64,000 nt of DNA from Blautia schinkii. GTDB lineage: Bacteria; Bacillota; Clostridia; Lachnospirales; Lachnospiraceae. The notes below the pieces were generated by a model. The model made no database searches. It had not been told where the DNA came from and saw only the letters and a program-made list of their open reading frames with translations. The stretch is from assembly GCF_013304825.1 (NCBI RefSeq), contig NZ_JAAWUO010000015.1, positions 46,780-110,779 of the forward strand, given 5' to 3'. The position numbers and the translations under genes are program-made. Below, piece by piece: positions 8,227 through 17,021 of the stretch (within the stretch, counting starts at the first letter, position 1; every line of letters begins with the position of its first letter).

Positions 8227-9555
8227 ATGTCAAAAAAATATACAGGAACATGGAATTCTGTAAATGAGCATGAGGTACCGAAATGGTATGACGGCTGTAA
8301 ATTCGGAATCTTTATCCACTGGGGAATCTATTCAGTTCCTGCTTTCGCACCAAGAACATGGGAGCTTGGCGCAGTGGAGACCAATGAAGAATGGTTCTGC
8401 AACAATCCTTATGCGGAGTGGTATTATAATTCCATAAATGTTGGAAAAGGACCTTCTTATGAACATCACATTGAGAAATACGGCAAGGATTTTTCCTATG
8501 AAGATTTCCTGCCAATGTGGAAGGCTGAGAACTGGCAGCCACAGAAGTGGGCAGAACTTTTCCGCAAAGCAGGGGCAAAATATGTTGTGCTGACAACGAA
8601 GCATCATGATGGTTTCTGCCTGTATCCCAGTGAATATACAGATTTCAACTGTGAAGAGCTTGGTCCGAAGAGAGATATCACAGGAGAGCTGACAGATGCT
8701 GTGCGCAGTGAAGGACTGAAAATGGGACTTTATTATTCAGGGCTGATCGACTGGCAGTTTGCCAATGATCCGATTTTCAAGGAAGAGGACAATTTCGGAA
8801 ATGCCTGCCCGACTTTTGAGTATGCAGACTATTCTTATAACCAGATGAAAGAGCTGGTAGACAAATATCATCCGTCCGTATTCTGGAATGATATTGGATG
8901 GCCAAAGCAGAGTGAGCATATGATGCCGTATTTCCTGGCACATTATTACAATGTGGTGGAGGAAGGCGTAGTCAATGACCGGTTTAATGGACTGTATCAT
9001 GACTTCAGCACAAAAGAATACAAACAGGGCGAAGCTAATCGCAAGGAAAAGTGGGAAATGTGCCGAGGTATGGGACTTTCTTTCGGATACAATGAAAATG
9101 AAGGAGACGATCAGCTGATCAGTGTTCCGGATCTGATTCATCTTTTGGTTGCAACAGTATCTGATAACGGAAACCTGCTTCTCAATATCGGTCCGAAACC
9201 AGACGGAACTATTCCGGCTGAGCAGGAAAAACGTCTTCTTGCGCTTGGAAAATGGCTGGAGATTAACGGAGAAGGTATTTATGATACCAGTTGTTCCGCA
9301 CATCTTCCGGAAACAGCAGGAGATGGTGTACAGCTGTTCTTTACAGCAAAAGAAAAAGATCTTTATGTATTTATAGAGGGACTTTCCAAGGAAGAGAATA
9401 CAGTGCTGATTCCGGGCGTAAAAGGAAGTGCAGAGACACTGGACTCAACGCTTAATGTACAGTGCGAAGAGACAAAAGAGGGAATGAAGGTCCGTATTAA
9501 CGGATATGACAAAGAGAAGCATATCATCTGTCTGAAAGTAAAAGACGGCGAATGA
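8227..9555 (+). CDS. GH29 alpha-L-fucosidase, cytoplasmic
   Basis: This 442-residue protein is a retaining fucosidase of glycoside hydrolase family 29. Family motifs appear in order: KFGIFIHWGIYSVPAF (about 25-40), a KYVVLTTKHHDGF block (about 119-131), and FWNDIGWP with Asp222 as the expected nucleophile (equivalent to Asp224 of the Thermotoga enzyme). KWEMCRGMGLSFGYN and LLLNIGPKPDG follow. A short beta-sandwich tail ends the protein. There is no signal peptide, so hydrolysis should be intracellular. CAAGGAGGATA precedes the ATG and the gene lies 29 bases after the second permease, so it is probably cotranscribed with the importer. With the GH95 enzyme it would cover different fucosyl linkages. 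Confidence 0.94.
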   Translation: MSKKYTGTWNSVNEHEVPKWYDGCKFGIFIHWGIYSVPAFAPRTWELGAVETNEEWFCNNPYAEWYYNSINVGKGPSYEHHIEKYGKDFSYEDFLPMWKAENWQPQKWAELFRKAGAKYVVLTTKHHDGFCLYPSEYTDFNCEELGPKRDITGELTDAVRSEGLKMGLYYSGLIDWQFANDPIFKEEDNFGNACPTFEYADYSYNQMKELVDKYHPSVFWNDIGWPKQSEHMMPYFLAHYYNVVEEGVVNDRFNGLYHDFSTKEYKQGEANRKEKWEMCRGMGLSFGYNENEGDDQLISVPDLIHLLVATVSDNGNLLLNIGPKPDGTIPAEQEKRLLALGKWLEINGEGIYDTSCSAHLPETAGDGVQLFFTAKEKDLYVFIEGLSKEENTVLIPGVKGSAETLDSTLNVQCEETKEGMKVRINGYDKEKHIICLKVKDGE

Positions 9556-9595
9556 ATATGATGCAGAGCATATAAGGCTGACAGTTTCAGACTTG

Positions 9596-9647
9596 GGTTC
9601 CAGGCTGTGAGGGTAAGAAAAACCGTGCACAGCCCGGAACCTTTTTT
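9596..9647 (+). terminator. Rho-independent terminator of the fucoside transporter operon
   Basis: GGTTCC (9596-9601) pairs with GGAACC (9636-9641), and GGCTGTG (9603-9609) with CACAGCC (9628-9634). Six T follow at 9642-9647. Confidence 0.92.
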
Positions 9648-9657
9648 GCAAATATCC

Positions 9658-9685
9658 TTGACACGAAAAAACATTCTGGTATAAT
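9658..9685 (+). promoter_or_regulatory. Consensus sigma-A promoter for tmRNA
   Basis: TTGACA (9658-9663), a 16-base spacer and TATAAT (9680-9685) form a near-perfect promoter. Transcription would start near 9692, about 87 bases before the mature tmRNA end. Confidence 0.88.
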
Positions 9686-9733
9686 TAAATCCAGTCAAAA
9701 AACAACTGGCTTAGAGTTCGTCTGTCCACCAGA

Positions 9734-9772
9734 GATGACTTGAAGAGAATGAAGTCATCAGAAGTCTTTTTT
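9734..9772 (+). terminator. Terminator-like hairpin in the tmRNA leader
   Basis: GATGACTT (9734-9741) pairs with AAGTCATC (9752-9759). Seven bases later comes a run of six T (9767-9772), which ends seven bases before the mature tmRNA. It could be an attenuator or only a processing structure. The gap between stem and T-run makes efficient termination uncertain. Confidence 0.5.
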
Positions 9773-9778
9773 ATACAA

Positions 9779-10121
9779 GGGCTTGTACTGGTTTCGACGG
9801 GGGCTTTGAAGTTAGGGAAGCCATCCGCAGACTCCTGGACTGCGTACCAACCGGGAACTAAATATAAACGCAGACGAAAAGTTAGCGTTAGCAGCCTAAG
9901 CTGCTCGTCAGTCCCGTTGCACTCACACATCGGGAATCTGGCGTCGACCATGTGAGAAACCTTGCCGGGTAAGCTTTGCCCCGGTAGATGTATCATGAAG
10001 CTACTGAAGCGGTAAGCCTGTCGGTGGGCGTGCAGCCGAGGGAATGTTAAAACAGCGACTGTGATGGGAGATGCCTTAAGGGATAGGCTTTCGGACAGGG
10101 GTTCGATTCCCCTCAGGTCCA
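9779..10121 (+). ncRNA. ssrA: Transfer-messenger RNA (tmRNA)
   Basis: This 343-base RNA rescues stalled ribosomes by acting first as tRNA-Ala and then as a short message. The acceptor stem pairs GGGCTTG (9779-9785) with CAGGTCC (10114-10120), with discriminator A10121. The CCA end is not encoded. The tRNA-like elements are visible: CTGGTTTCGACGGGGG near the 5' end and the T-arm GGGGTTCGATTCCCC at the 3' end. The tag frame is read as GCA at 9870 through the TAA at 9897-9899, giving ADEKLALAA. This resembles other clostridial tags and ends in the ALAA recognised by ClpXP-type proteases. Confidence 0.96.
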
Positions 10122-10133
10122 TTTATGGAACGT

Positions 10134-10176
10134 CCCGGAAAGACAGCATTTATGCGGCTTTCCGGGAATTTTTTTT
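10134..10176 (+). terminator. Rho-independent terminator of tmRNA
   Basis: CCCGGAAAG (10134-10142) pairs with CTTTCCGGG (10158-10166), followed by AA and eight T. Confidence 0.93.
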
Positions 10177-10223
10177 ACCTTGTCAGATAATTCTTCGCAA
10201 GTTAAGAAAGCGTTGGTGATAGA

Positions 10224-11384
10224 ATGGGAAAATCGCTGAACAGCAAAAAAAAATATAAAAAAAAATCAGATTATTATGATTACAGCCTGGTTGCTGTCAT
10301 TGTACTTCTGGTATGCTTCGGTCTGGTCATGCTTTACAGCACCAGTTCCTATATGGCGGAAGTAAATTACGGCAGCGACATGTTTTATTTTAAAAAGCAG
10401 GCACTGATCAGTGCAGCCTGTCTGATCGTGGCACTGGTTGTTTCAAAAATATTGGATTATCATATCCTGGTGCCGTTTACAACATCTTTGTATGTACTTT
10501 CCCTTATCCTCATGGGGCTGGTACGTACACCCCTTGGACATTCATCCCATGGTGCTACCAGATGGCTGTATATTGGACCGATCAACTTTCAGCCGGCTGA
10601 GATAGCCAAGATCGCAGTCATCATTATGATGGCATATATGATCTGTAAGATGGGACGTAAGGTTAAGACTTTGAAGAGCTGTATGATCCTGGGACTTCCG
10701 GGTGCTGGTCTTGCGTTTGCTGCGTATATACTGACGGATAATCTGAGTACAGCTTTGATCATTCTTGGTATTACAGTGGGAATGGTTTTTGTTGCACATC
10801 CGGATATGCGGCCGTTTATTATTATTGGTGTGATAGGTCTGGTACTGATCGTGATCGGTGTACTTTTTCTGGTTGCGACGACCAAGAGCAGCGACAGTTT
10901 CCGTATTATGAGAGTTCTTGTGTGGCTCCAGCCTGAGAAATATTCCGATGAGGGAGGATATCAGACTCTGCAGGCACTTTATGCCATTGGTTCCGGAGGA
11001 TTTTTTGGCCGGGGGCTGGGAAACAGTATCCAGAAACTTGGCAGTGTTCCTGAGGCACAGAACGATATGATCTTTTCCATCATCTGCGAAGAGCTTGGGA
11101 TCTTCGGAGGGATTTTTGTGCTGATTCTGTTCGGATATCTTCTGTACAGACTGTTCTTTATTGCACAGAATGCACCGGATCTGTTCGGATCACTGCTTGT
11201 TACGGGAATTTTTATACATATTGCACTGCAGGTAATATTAAATATTGCAGTTGTGCTGAATCTGATGCCCAATACGGGCGTCACCTTGCCGTTTATCAGC
11301 TATGGCGGAACGTCCATTGTGTTCCTGATGTCGGAGATGGCACTGGCCCTCAGTGTGGCCCGTCAGATAAAATTTCAAGACTAA
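10224..11384 (+). CDS. FtsW/RodA/SpoVE-family peptidoglycan polymerase
   Basis: This 386-residue polytopic membrane protein belongs to the SEDS family, which polymerises lipid II glycan strands together with a class B penicillin-binding protein. About ten helices can be read. Conserved SEDS blocks are GATRWLYIGPINFQPAEIAKI, here split as GATRW and QPAEIAKI, then EGGYQTLQALYAIGSGGFFG and PEAQNDMIFSIICEELG, whose Asp is the expected catalytic residue. The C-terminal LPFISYGGTS motif is present. Sequence alone does not separate FtsW, RodA and SpoVE; the QPAEIAK and LPFISYGG wording is closest to FtsW/SpoVE. The Shine-Dalgarno site is weak. The gene is flanked by tmRNA and acyl carrier protein, so context does not help. 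Confidence 0.9.
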   Translation: MGKSLNSKKKYKKKSDYYDYSLVAVIVLLVCFGLVMLYSTSSYMAEVNYGSDMFYFKKQALISAACLIVALVVSKILDYHILVPFTTSLYVLSLILMGLVRTPLGHSSHGATRWLYIGPINFQPAEIAKIAVIIMMAYMICKMGRKVKTLKSCMILGLPGAGLAFAAYILTDNLSTALIILGITVGMVFVAHPDMRPFIIIGVIGLVLIVIGVLFLVATTKSSDSFRIMRVLVWLQPEKYSDEGGYQTLQALYAIGSGGFFGRGLGNSIQKLGSVPEAQNDMIFSIICEELGIFGGIFVLILFGYLLYRLFFIAQNAPDLFGSLLVTGIFIHIALQVILNIAVVLNLMPNTGVTLPFISYGGTSIVFLMSEMALALSVARQIKFQD

Positions 11385-11440
11385 AATAGTTTTAAAATCA
11401 AAATATTTTCGCCAGATGGACATTTTTTGGGAAAATCCTC

Positions 11441-11469
11441 TTGACAACTGTATTTACAGACTATATACT
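11441..11469 (+). promoter_or_regulatory. Sigma-A promoter of acyl carrier protein gene
   Basis: TTGACA (11441-11446), a 17-base spacer and TATACT (11464-11469), about 57 bases ahead of the ATG. Confidence 0.85.
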
Positions 11470-11525
11470 TTGCTCAAAAAGAGGAAACAGATTCGATCTG
11501 TAATGATTAAAGGAGAAAATAAGAC

Positions 11526-11759
11526 ATGTTAGAAAAAATGAGCGAAATGCTTGCAGAGCAGTTAAATTGTGAAGCATCTACAATTACACCGGAGACTTCT
11601 TTCAAGGATGATCTTGGAGCAGATTCCCTTGACCTGTTTGAGCTGGTTATGGCTCTTGAGGATGAGTACAATGTGGAGATCCCGGCAGAGGAGCTTACAG
11701 ATCTGAACACTGTCGGAGATGTAATCGAGTACCTCAAGAACAAAGGTGTAGAAGCATAA
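11526..11759 (+). CDS. acpP: Acyl carrier protein
   Basis: This 77-residue acidic helical protein carries growing acyl chains on a 4'-phosphopantetheine arm. The attachment motif DDLGADSLDLFELVMALE contains Ser34. AAAGGAG lies just upstream of the ATG. It has its own promoter and terminator and is not next to fatty-acid synthesis genes, but the sequence is that of the standard type II fatty-acid ACP. A phosphopantetheinyl transferase able to activate it is encoded 3.5 kb downstream. Confidence 0.93.
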   Translation: MLEKMSEMLAEQLNCEASTITPETSFKDDLGADSLDLFELVMALEDEYNVEIPAEELTDLNTVGDVIEYLKNKGVEA

Positions 11760-11790
11760 GATCTGCTGAAGGTAAATGCAGGAATAAGGA

Positions 11791-11823
11791 TCCTCTGGAA
11801 CAATGGTGTTCCAGGGGATTTTT
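11791..11823 (+). terminator. Rho-independent terminator of acpP
   Basis: TCCTCTGGAACA (11791-11802) pairs with TGTTCCAGGGGA (11807-11818), with one G-T pair and a four-base loop, followed by five T. Confidence 0.9.
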
Positions 11824-11865
11824 CTGTCTGCCGGGGAAACCAGGGGTATTCCGTCGGAAAAGCTA

Positions 11866-11895
11866 TGGACATTTTGAAGGATTTAGGTATATAAT
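11866..11895 (+). promoter_or_regulatory. Putative sigma-A promoter of gltX
   Basis: TGGACA (11866-11871), an 18-base spacer and TATAAT (11890-11895), about 40 bases before the start codon. Confidence 0.65.
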
Positions 11896-11934
11896 ATCAC
11901 CTATAATGAGAAACAAAAAACGAGGAGAAAAGAA

Positions 11935-13386
11935 ATGACAAAGATCAGAACAAGATTTGCACCGAGCCCTACAGGCAGAATGCACGTGGGTAACTTAAGA
12001 ACAGCTCTTTATGCTTATTTGATCACAAAACATGAAGGCGGAGATTTTATCCTCCGTATTGAAGATACAGACCAGGAACGTTATGTTGAGGGAGCTGTAG
12101 ATATTATCTACCGTACTCTTGAGAAGACAGGCCTTCTCCATGATGAGGGACCGGACAAGGACGGTGGATTTGGACCGTATGTACAGAGTGAGCGTCAGGC
12201 AACAGGAATGTATCTGAAATATGCGAAACAGCTGATCGAGCAGGGTGATGCATATTACTGCTTCTGCGGCAAGGAAGAACTGGAGAGCATGAAACGTACA
12301 GTTGCCGGCAAGGAGATTTCCATCTATGATAAGAGATGCTTTCACCTTTCCAGGGAAGAGGTTCAGCGTCGTCTGGATGCAGGCGAGCCGCATGTTATCC
12401 GCTTCAATATGCCAACAGAAGGAACGACTACATTCCATGATGTAATTTACGGAGATATCACCGTTAACAATGAGGAGATGGAGGATCTGATCCTTATTAA
12501 ATCTGACGGATATCCGACATACAACTTTGCCAACGTTATCGATGACCACCTTATGGGAATTACACACGTAGTAAGAGGTAATGAGTATCTTTCATCTTCT
12601 CCGAAATACAACCGTATTTACGAAGCATTCGGATGGGAGATTCCGACATACGTTCACTGTCCGCTGATCACAGATGAGACACATCAGAAGCTTTCCAAGA
12701 GATGCGGTCATTCTTCCTATGAGGATCTGATCGATCAGGGATTTGTTACTGAGGCAGTGATTAACTATGTTGCACTTCTTGGATGGAGTCCTGCTGATAA
12801 CCGTGAGATTTTTTCACTTCCGGAGCTTGTGGAGGCATTTGATTACCATCATATCAATAAATCACCGGCAGTATTTGATATTGCCAAGCTGAAATGGATG
12901 AACGGCGAGTATATCAAGAAAATGGATCCGGAAGCATTTTACGAGAGAGCGCTTCCGTATCTGAAGGAAGTTCTTAAGAAAAATTTTGATCTTAAGAAGA
13001 TCGCAGGAATGGTCCAGACAAGAATCGAAGTATTTCCGGATATCCCGGAGCTTGTAGATTTCTTTGAGGCAGTTCCGGAGTACGACAGCGCAATGTACCG
13101 TCATAAAAAAATGAAAACAACAGAGGAGACATCTCTTGCAGTCCTCAAAGAGGTACTTCCTGTACTTGAGGCTCAGGAGGATTATACCAATGATCCGCTG
13201 TTCGCTTCTTTAAGTGCATTTGTAAAAGAGCATGGATATAAGAACGGTTATGTGATGTGGCCGCTTCGTACAGCAGTATCCGGCAAGCAGATGACACCGG
13301 CCGGCGCTACGGAGATCATGGAGATCATCGGCAAGGAAGAAACTCTGAAACGTATTCATGCAGCAATCGCTAAACTCGAGAACTGA
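11935..13386 (+). CDS. gltX: Glutamyl-tRNA synthetase
   Basis: This 483-residue class I aminoacyl-tRNA synthetase charges tRNA-Glu with glutamate. In many Firmicutes it also misacylates tRNA-Gln, which is corrected by GatCAB. The HIGH-type motif is in [21 protein letters not shown] (residues 8-28, read as [11 protein letters not shown]), and the KMSKS-type loop is KLSKR at 252-256. The C-terminal anticodon-binding domain ends with [19 protein letters not shown], a normal family ending. Length is standard. GAGGAGAAAAGAA precedes the ATG. A helicase gene starts eight bases after the stop. Confidence 0.95.
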   Translation: MTKIRTRFAPSPTGRMHVGNLRTALYAYLITKHEGGDFILRIEDTDQERYVEGAVDIIYRTLEKTGLLHDEGPDKDGGFGPYVQSERQATGMYLKYAKQLIEQGDAYYCFCGKEELESMKRTVAGKEISIYDKRCFHLSREEVQRRLDAGEPHVIRFNMPTEGTTTFHDVIYGDITVNNEEMEDLILIKSDGYPTYNFANVIDDHLMGITHVVRGNEYLSSSPKYNRIYEAFGWEIPTYVHCPLITDETHQKLSKRCGHSSYEDLIDQGFVTEAVINYVALLGWSPADNREIFSLPELVEAFDYHHINKSPAVFDIAKLKWMNGEYIKKMDPEAFYERALPYLKEVLKKNFDLKKIAGMVQTRIEVFPDIPELVDFFEAVPEYDSAMYRHKKMKTTEETSLAVLKEVLPVLEAQEDYTNDPLFASLSAFVKEHGYKNGYVMWPLRTAVSGKQMTPAGATEIMEIIGKEETLKRIHAAIAKLEN

Positions 13387-13393
13387 TCCGGTC

Positions 13394-15220
13394 ATGAAAC
13401 GAAATCCATCTCAAATAAGGGCAATCGCCCACCTGTCAGGACCTATGATGGTTCTGGCAGGCCCCGGTTCGGGGAAAACTTCCGTCATTGTAGAGAGAAC
13501 AGCACATATGATCCAGGATGGGAAGATACCAGCTTCCTCTATTCTTGTTGTGACTTTTTCCAGGGCAGCGGCAGTAGAAATGAAAGAACGTTTTCTGAAA
13601 TTCACAGGTGTCAGTCGGACTGCGGTCACATTTGGGACATTCCATGGAGTATTTTACGGGATTCTGAAACAAGCATATGGCCTGGATGGGGGAAATATCC
13701 TGTCTGAAGAGGAGAAATATGCAATCCTTCGGGAAATTGTGGTAAATTGTGCTTCTGAACAGTCCCAGGAAGGTGATTTTGTAGAGGATGTGGCCAAAGA
13801 GATCAGTGTTGTAAAAGGCGGCAGAATTGCTCTGGAGCATTACTATTCCTCCTGCTGTCCGGATGAAGTGTTCCGTCAGATTTTTAAAGGATACCGTAAG
13901 GTTCTTAATGAGCGCAGAAAACTTGATTTTGATGATATGCTTTTAAGCTGCTACGAACTTCTCAGAAAAAGAAAAGATATCCTGGAAGCCTGGCAGAGGA
14001 AATTTCGTTATATTCTTGTGGATGAGTTTCAGGACATCAACTATCTTCAGTACGATATTGTGAAGATGCTTGCAGCACCGGAGAACAATCTGTTTGTAGT
14101 GGGGGATGATGACCAGTCCATCTACCATTTTCGCGGTGCCCGGCCGGAGCTTATGCTGAATTTTCCGGAAGATTTCAGGAATGCGGAAACTGTACTTTTG
14201 AATATCAATTACCGGTGCAGCGGAAATATTCTGAATACAGCTATAAAGGTGATCGATAACAACGAGAACCGCTATGCAAAAAAACTTTCCACTCCCAATG
14301 AGGTGGGAGATCCTGTAAGGGTGCTGGAATTTCCAAATCCCAGAGAAGAGTATATGGCAGTAGCCGGTACACTGAAAAAACGCATGGAAGACGGGGAGAA
14401 TATTGAGGATACCGCTTTTCTTTTCCGTACTAATCAGGAAGCAGAGGGACTTGTGGCAGCTTTGATGGAATACGGAGTTCCTTTTACCATGAAAGAGAAA
14501 CTGCCCAATCTGTTCCGACATTGGATCTGCAGGAATATGATCGCATATCTGAAAATGGCTCAGGGTGACAGGAGCAGAAGTACTTTTCTGGAGGTTATGA
14601 ACCGTCCTAACCGATATATAGCCAGAGATGCCCTTACAGAAAAAACAGTGGATTTTCGTGCTCTTGAAGAGTTTTATAAGGATAAAGACTGGATGTGCGA
14701 CCGTATTACAACCATGGAGACACATCTTCGTATCTTAAAAACCATGGCTCCTTATGCTGCTGTTAATTTCATCCGAAATGGAATGGGATATGAAGAGTAC
14801 TTGCAGGAATACGCAAGGTATCGTAAAATAAAACCAGAAGAGCTCTGGGAAACCCTGAACCGGATCCATGAAAGTGCAAGGGGAATGAAATCCCTGGAAG
14901 AATGGTTGGCTTATATGGATGAATACACCAGAAAGATTGAAGAACAGGCGAAGAAACAGGATGTGAAGAGGGAAGGTGCAGTGATTTCTACCCTCCATGC
15001 AGTAAAAGGCCTTGAATATGACAGGGTCTATATACTGAATGTCAATGAGGGCAGCATGCCCTACCGGAAAGCTGTTCTGGAGGCTCATCTTGAGGAAGAA
15101 CGGAGGCTTTTCTACGTTGGAATGACACGGGCAAAAAAGCAGCTTTGTCTGTGTTATGTGAGGCAGCAGTATGAGAAGGAACGGGAGCCGTCCCGGTTCC
15201 TTGAGGAGGCCGGATTATGA
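13394..15220 (+). CDS. UvrD/PcrA-family ATP-dependent DNA helicase (compact)
   Basis: This 608-residue superfamily 1A helicase unwinds DNA 3'-5'. It shows the Q-motif region (NPSQIRAI), Walker A AGPGSGKT (22-29), Walker B LVDEFQDIN, motif III GDDDQSIYHFRGA, motif V TLHAVKGLEYDRVYI and motif VI RRLFYVGMTRAK. ATG 13394 is chosen because the upstream part of the frame lies in gltX and this start gives the usual N-terminus. At 608 residues it is shorter than PcrA (about 740), lacking much of the 2B insertion and the C-terminal tail. It is therefore probably a secondary UvrD-like helicase rather than the main PcrA. It overlaps the next gene by four bases. Confidence 0.88.
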   Translation: MKRNPSQIRAIAHLSGPMMVLAGPGSGKTSVIVERTAHMIQDGKIPASSILVVTFSRAAAVEMKERFLKFTGVSRTAVTFGTFHGVFYGILKQAYGLDGGNILSEEEKYAILREIVVNCASEQSQEGDFVEDVAKEISVVKGGRIALEHYYSSCCPDEVFRQIFKGYRKVLNERRKLDFDDMLLSCYELLRKRKDILEAWQRKFRYILVDEFQDINYLQYDIVKMLAAPENNLFVVGDDDQSIYHFRGARPELMLNFPEDFRNAETVLLNINYRCSGNILNTAIKVIDNNENRYAKKLSTPNEVGDPVRVLEFPNPREEYMAVAGTLKKRMEDGENIEDTAFLFRTNQEAEGLVAALMEYGVPFTMKEKLPNLFRHWICRNMIAYLKMAQGDRSRSTFLEVMNRPNRYIARDALTEKTVDFRALEEFYKDKDWMCDRITTMETHLRILKTMAPYAAVNFIRNGMGYEEYLQEYARYRKIKPEELWETLNRIHESARGMKSLEEWLAYMDEYTRKIEEQAKKQDVKREGAVISTLHAVKGLEYDRVYILNVNEGSMPYRKAVLEAHLEEERRLFYVGMTRAKKQLCLCYVRQQYEKEREPSRFLEEAGL

Positions 15221-15765
15221 ATGGAATCATATATTATACAAAAATAAAAGATGAGTATTACAACAAGAACATGGAGCATATGATCGGAGAGAAGCTTCTG
15301 GAGATCGGACTTGAGAAAGAGTTTGGAAGGAAGCTTAAATACGAGCCACGTTCAAAAGGAGAGCACGGGAAGCCTTTTTTTACCCTGCTTCCAAGAGTGC
15401 ATTATAATATCTCCCACTCCGGAAGATATGTGATGTGTCTGTTTGCGGGAGAAGAAGTAGGAATTGACGTGCAGATCCACAGGAAAGTGAATTATGAGAG
15501 AGTTCTTGAACGGATGGTGCCGGCAGATATGGTACGGGAGATCCTGGAAGCTGATGATATGGAGAAAGCTTTTTTTGCCCAGTGGGTATTAAGAGAAGCT
15601 TATATCAAATGGACCGGTGAGGGACTTTCCAGGGATTTAAGGACAATTCCAATGGACAAGGGTAATTATATGATGCTGGAGATGGAGCCCGGATACAGCG
15701 GAGCAATCTGGTCCAGAGATAATCTGGAATTGCGTTTTGAATATGAAGACATCATACTGAAATAG
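15217..15765 (+). CDS. Sfp-type 4'-phosphopantetheinyl transferase
   Basis: This 182-residue enzyme transfers phosphopantetheine from CoA to a serine of carrier proteins. The magnesium-binding motif GIDVQ (about residues 87-91) and the second signature FFAQWVLREAYIKWTGEGL (about 119-137) are typical of the Sfp/AcpT group. The His-containing NISHSGRYVMC segment contacts CoA. It overlaps the helicase stop in an ATGA junction, so translation is coupled. Likely substrates are the ACP encoded at 11526 or carrier domains elsewhere. Confidence 0.9.
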   Translation: MNGIIYYTKIKDEYYNKNMEHMIGEKLLEIGLEKEFGRKLKYEPRSKGEHGKPFFTLLPRVHYNISHSGRYVMCLFAGEEVGIDVQIHRKVNYERVLERMVPADMVREILEADDMEKAFFAQWVLREAYIKWTGEGLSRDLRTIPMDKGNYMMLEMEPGYSGAIWSRDNLELRFEYEDIILK

Positions 15766-15785
15766 CGAACAGAGAAACAAAAGAA

Positions 15786-16937
15786 ATGAACAATGAGATG
15801 AAACGCAGCTTCAGGATCTTCATATTGAAGATTCTGGCAGTTGTTTTTGTGCTGACTATGTGTTATTTTTTATATGCGTTTGTCTACAGAGCCAGGACAG
15901 AACTGCCTACAAAGGCAGTGGTAACGAACAGAGCTTCCGCAGTGTATACATTACGGGGACAGATGCAGATGCTTTCCCAGAAGGAAGCATTTTCCTATTT
16001 TGCATTTGACGGGCGCGAGAAAGAGAAAGAATACGGAACTTATGTGATTCCGGGATTGAAGAATACCCGGACGCTGCTTACAGAGAAAGGTGCCACACAG
16101 GCTATGTGTACATCCATGACACCTCAGGGACTGGCTGTTACGGAAGATTATGTGATGGTCAGTGCGTATTGCAGCACGCAGAAGCACAATTCGGTGATCT
16201 ACGTGATCGACAAGGAAACACATAACTTCATTAAAGAAGTGATACTGCCTGGACAGCCTCATGTAGGTGGCCTTGCCTATGATCCGGATCATAAGCTCCT
16301 TTGGTATTCTTCCAATATTAACGGAATCGCACAGGCAGTCAGCGTAAAGATGGATACAATAGAAGCCTACGATTATGATGAGAGCCATCTGCCTGTGGAT
16401 AGCCAGCAGACAGTCAGCCTTTACGGAATCGTAAGAGACTCCTTTATGACCTTCTATGAGGGGTGTCTGTATGTAGGCTGTTTTGAAAAATATAACGAAA
16501 GTGTAATTGCACGATACGGAATTGACGCAGAAGGAAATCTGATCAATACCATGGATAAAGAACTGGGCATGAATTTTGAGATGGCAGTGCCGCTTGATTA
16601 TTCCACTATATCGGAACAGGTTCAGGGAATTGCCTTTTATAATGACAAGCTTCTGATATCCCATTCTTTTGGTATCCTGCCATCCAGACTGGTAGTGTAT
16701 GAGCAGTCAGATAAACGTTTGTATGTAAATGAAAATTCAGCCAGGACTTACCGTTTTCCGGAACGGCTGGAGCAGATCGTAGTGGAAGGTGATAACCTTT
16801 ATGTGATGTTTGAGTCCTGCGCTTATGCATACCGTGTGTCTTCCGTGAATATTGTAGATAGAGTACTGAAACTGAGCCTTCCCAAAATGGAAGCGTATGA
16901 AGAAGAAAGTGACAGCCTGTTTTCTCTGTCGGAATAA
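15786..16937 (+). CDS. Membrane-anchored protein of unknown function (possible beta-propeller)
   Basis: I do not recognise this 383-residue protein. It begins with a short basic stretch and one membrane helix (about residues 10-32, KILAVVFVLTMCYFLYAFVY), so the remaining 350 residues should be outside the cell. The ectodomain has repeated short beta-strand segments, such as GLAVTEDYVMVSAY, SVIYVIDKETHNF, VGGLAYDPDHKLLWYSS and ISEQVQGIAFYNDKLLISHS. These read like blades of a propeller similar to YncE-type folds; that is inference. It follows the phosphopantetheinyl transferase by 20 bases and precedes the spoIIIA operon by 84. The ribosome site is weak, and an in-frame ATG at 15798 is an alternative start. 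Confidence 0.75.
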   Translation: MNNEMKRSFRIFILKILAVVFVLTMCYFLYAFVYRARTELPTKAVVTNRASAVYTLRGQMQMLSQKEAFSYFAFDGREKEKEYGTYVIPGLKNTRTLLTEKGATQAMCTSMTPQGLAVTEDYVMVSAYCSTQKHNSVIYVIDKETHNFIKEVILPGQPHVGGLAYDPDHKLLWYSSNINGIAQAVSVKMDTIEAYDYDESHLPVDSQQTVSLYGIVRDSFMTFYEGCLYVGCFEKYNESVIARYGIDAEGNLINTMDKELGMNFEMAVPLDYSTISEQVQGIAFYNDKLLISHSFGILPSRLVVYEQSDKRLYVNENSARTYRFPERLEQIVVEGDNLYVMFESCAYAYRVSSVNIVDRVLKLSLPKMEAYEEESDSLFSLSE

Positions 16938-17021
16938 GGGAAAAACAAAAAAGCATTACCTGAGACAAGGGGTACTAAATCAGGGTCGTCTGCAATATAT
17001 TTAAGTGTAAGAGGTGAAAAA

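Noticed and set aside
16938..17021. Sigma-E promoter for the spoIIIA operon
   Set aside because: Expected from Bacillus but no segment fits both hexamers at acceptable spacing, so none is annotated.
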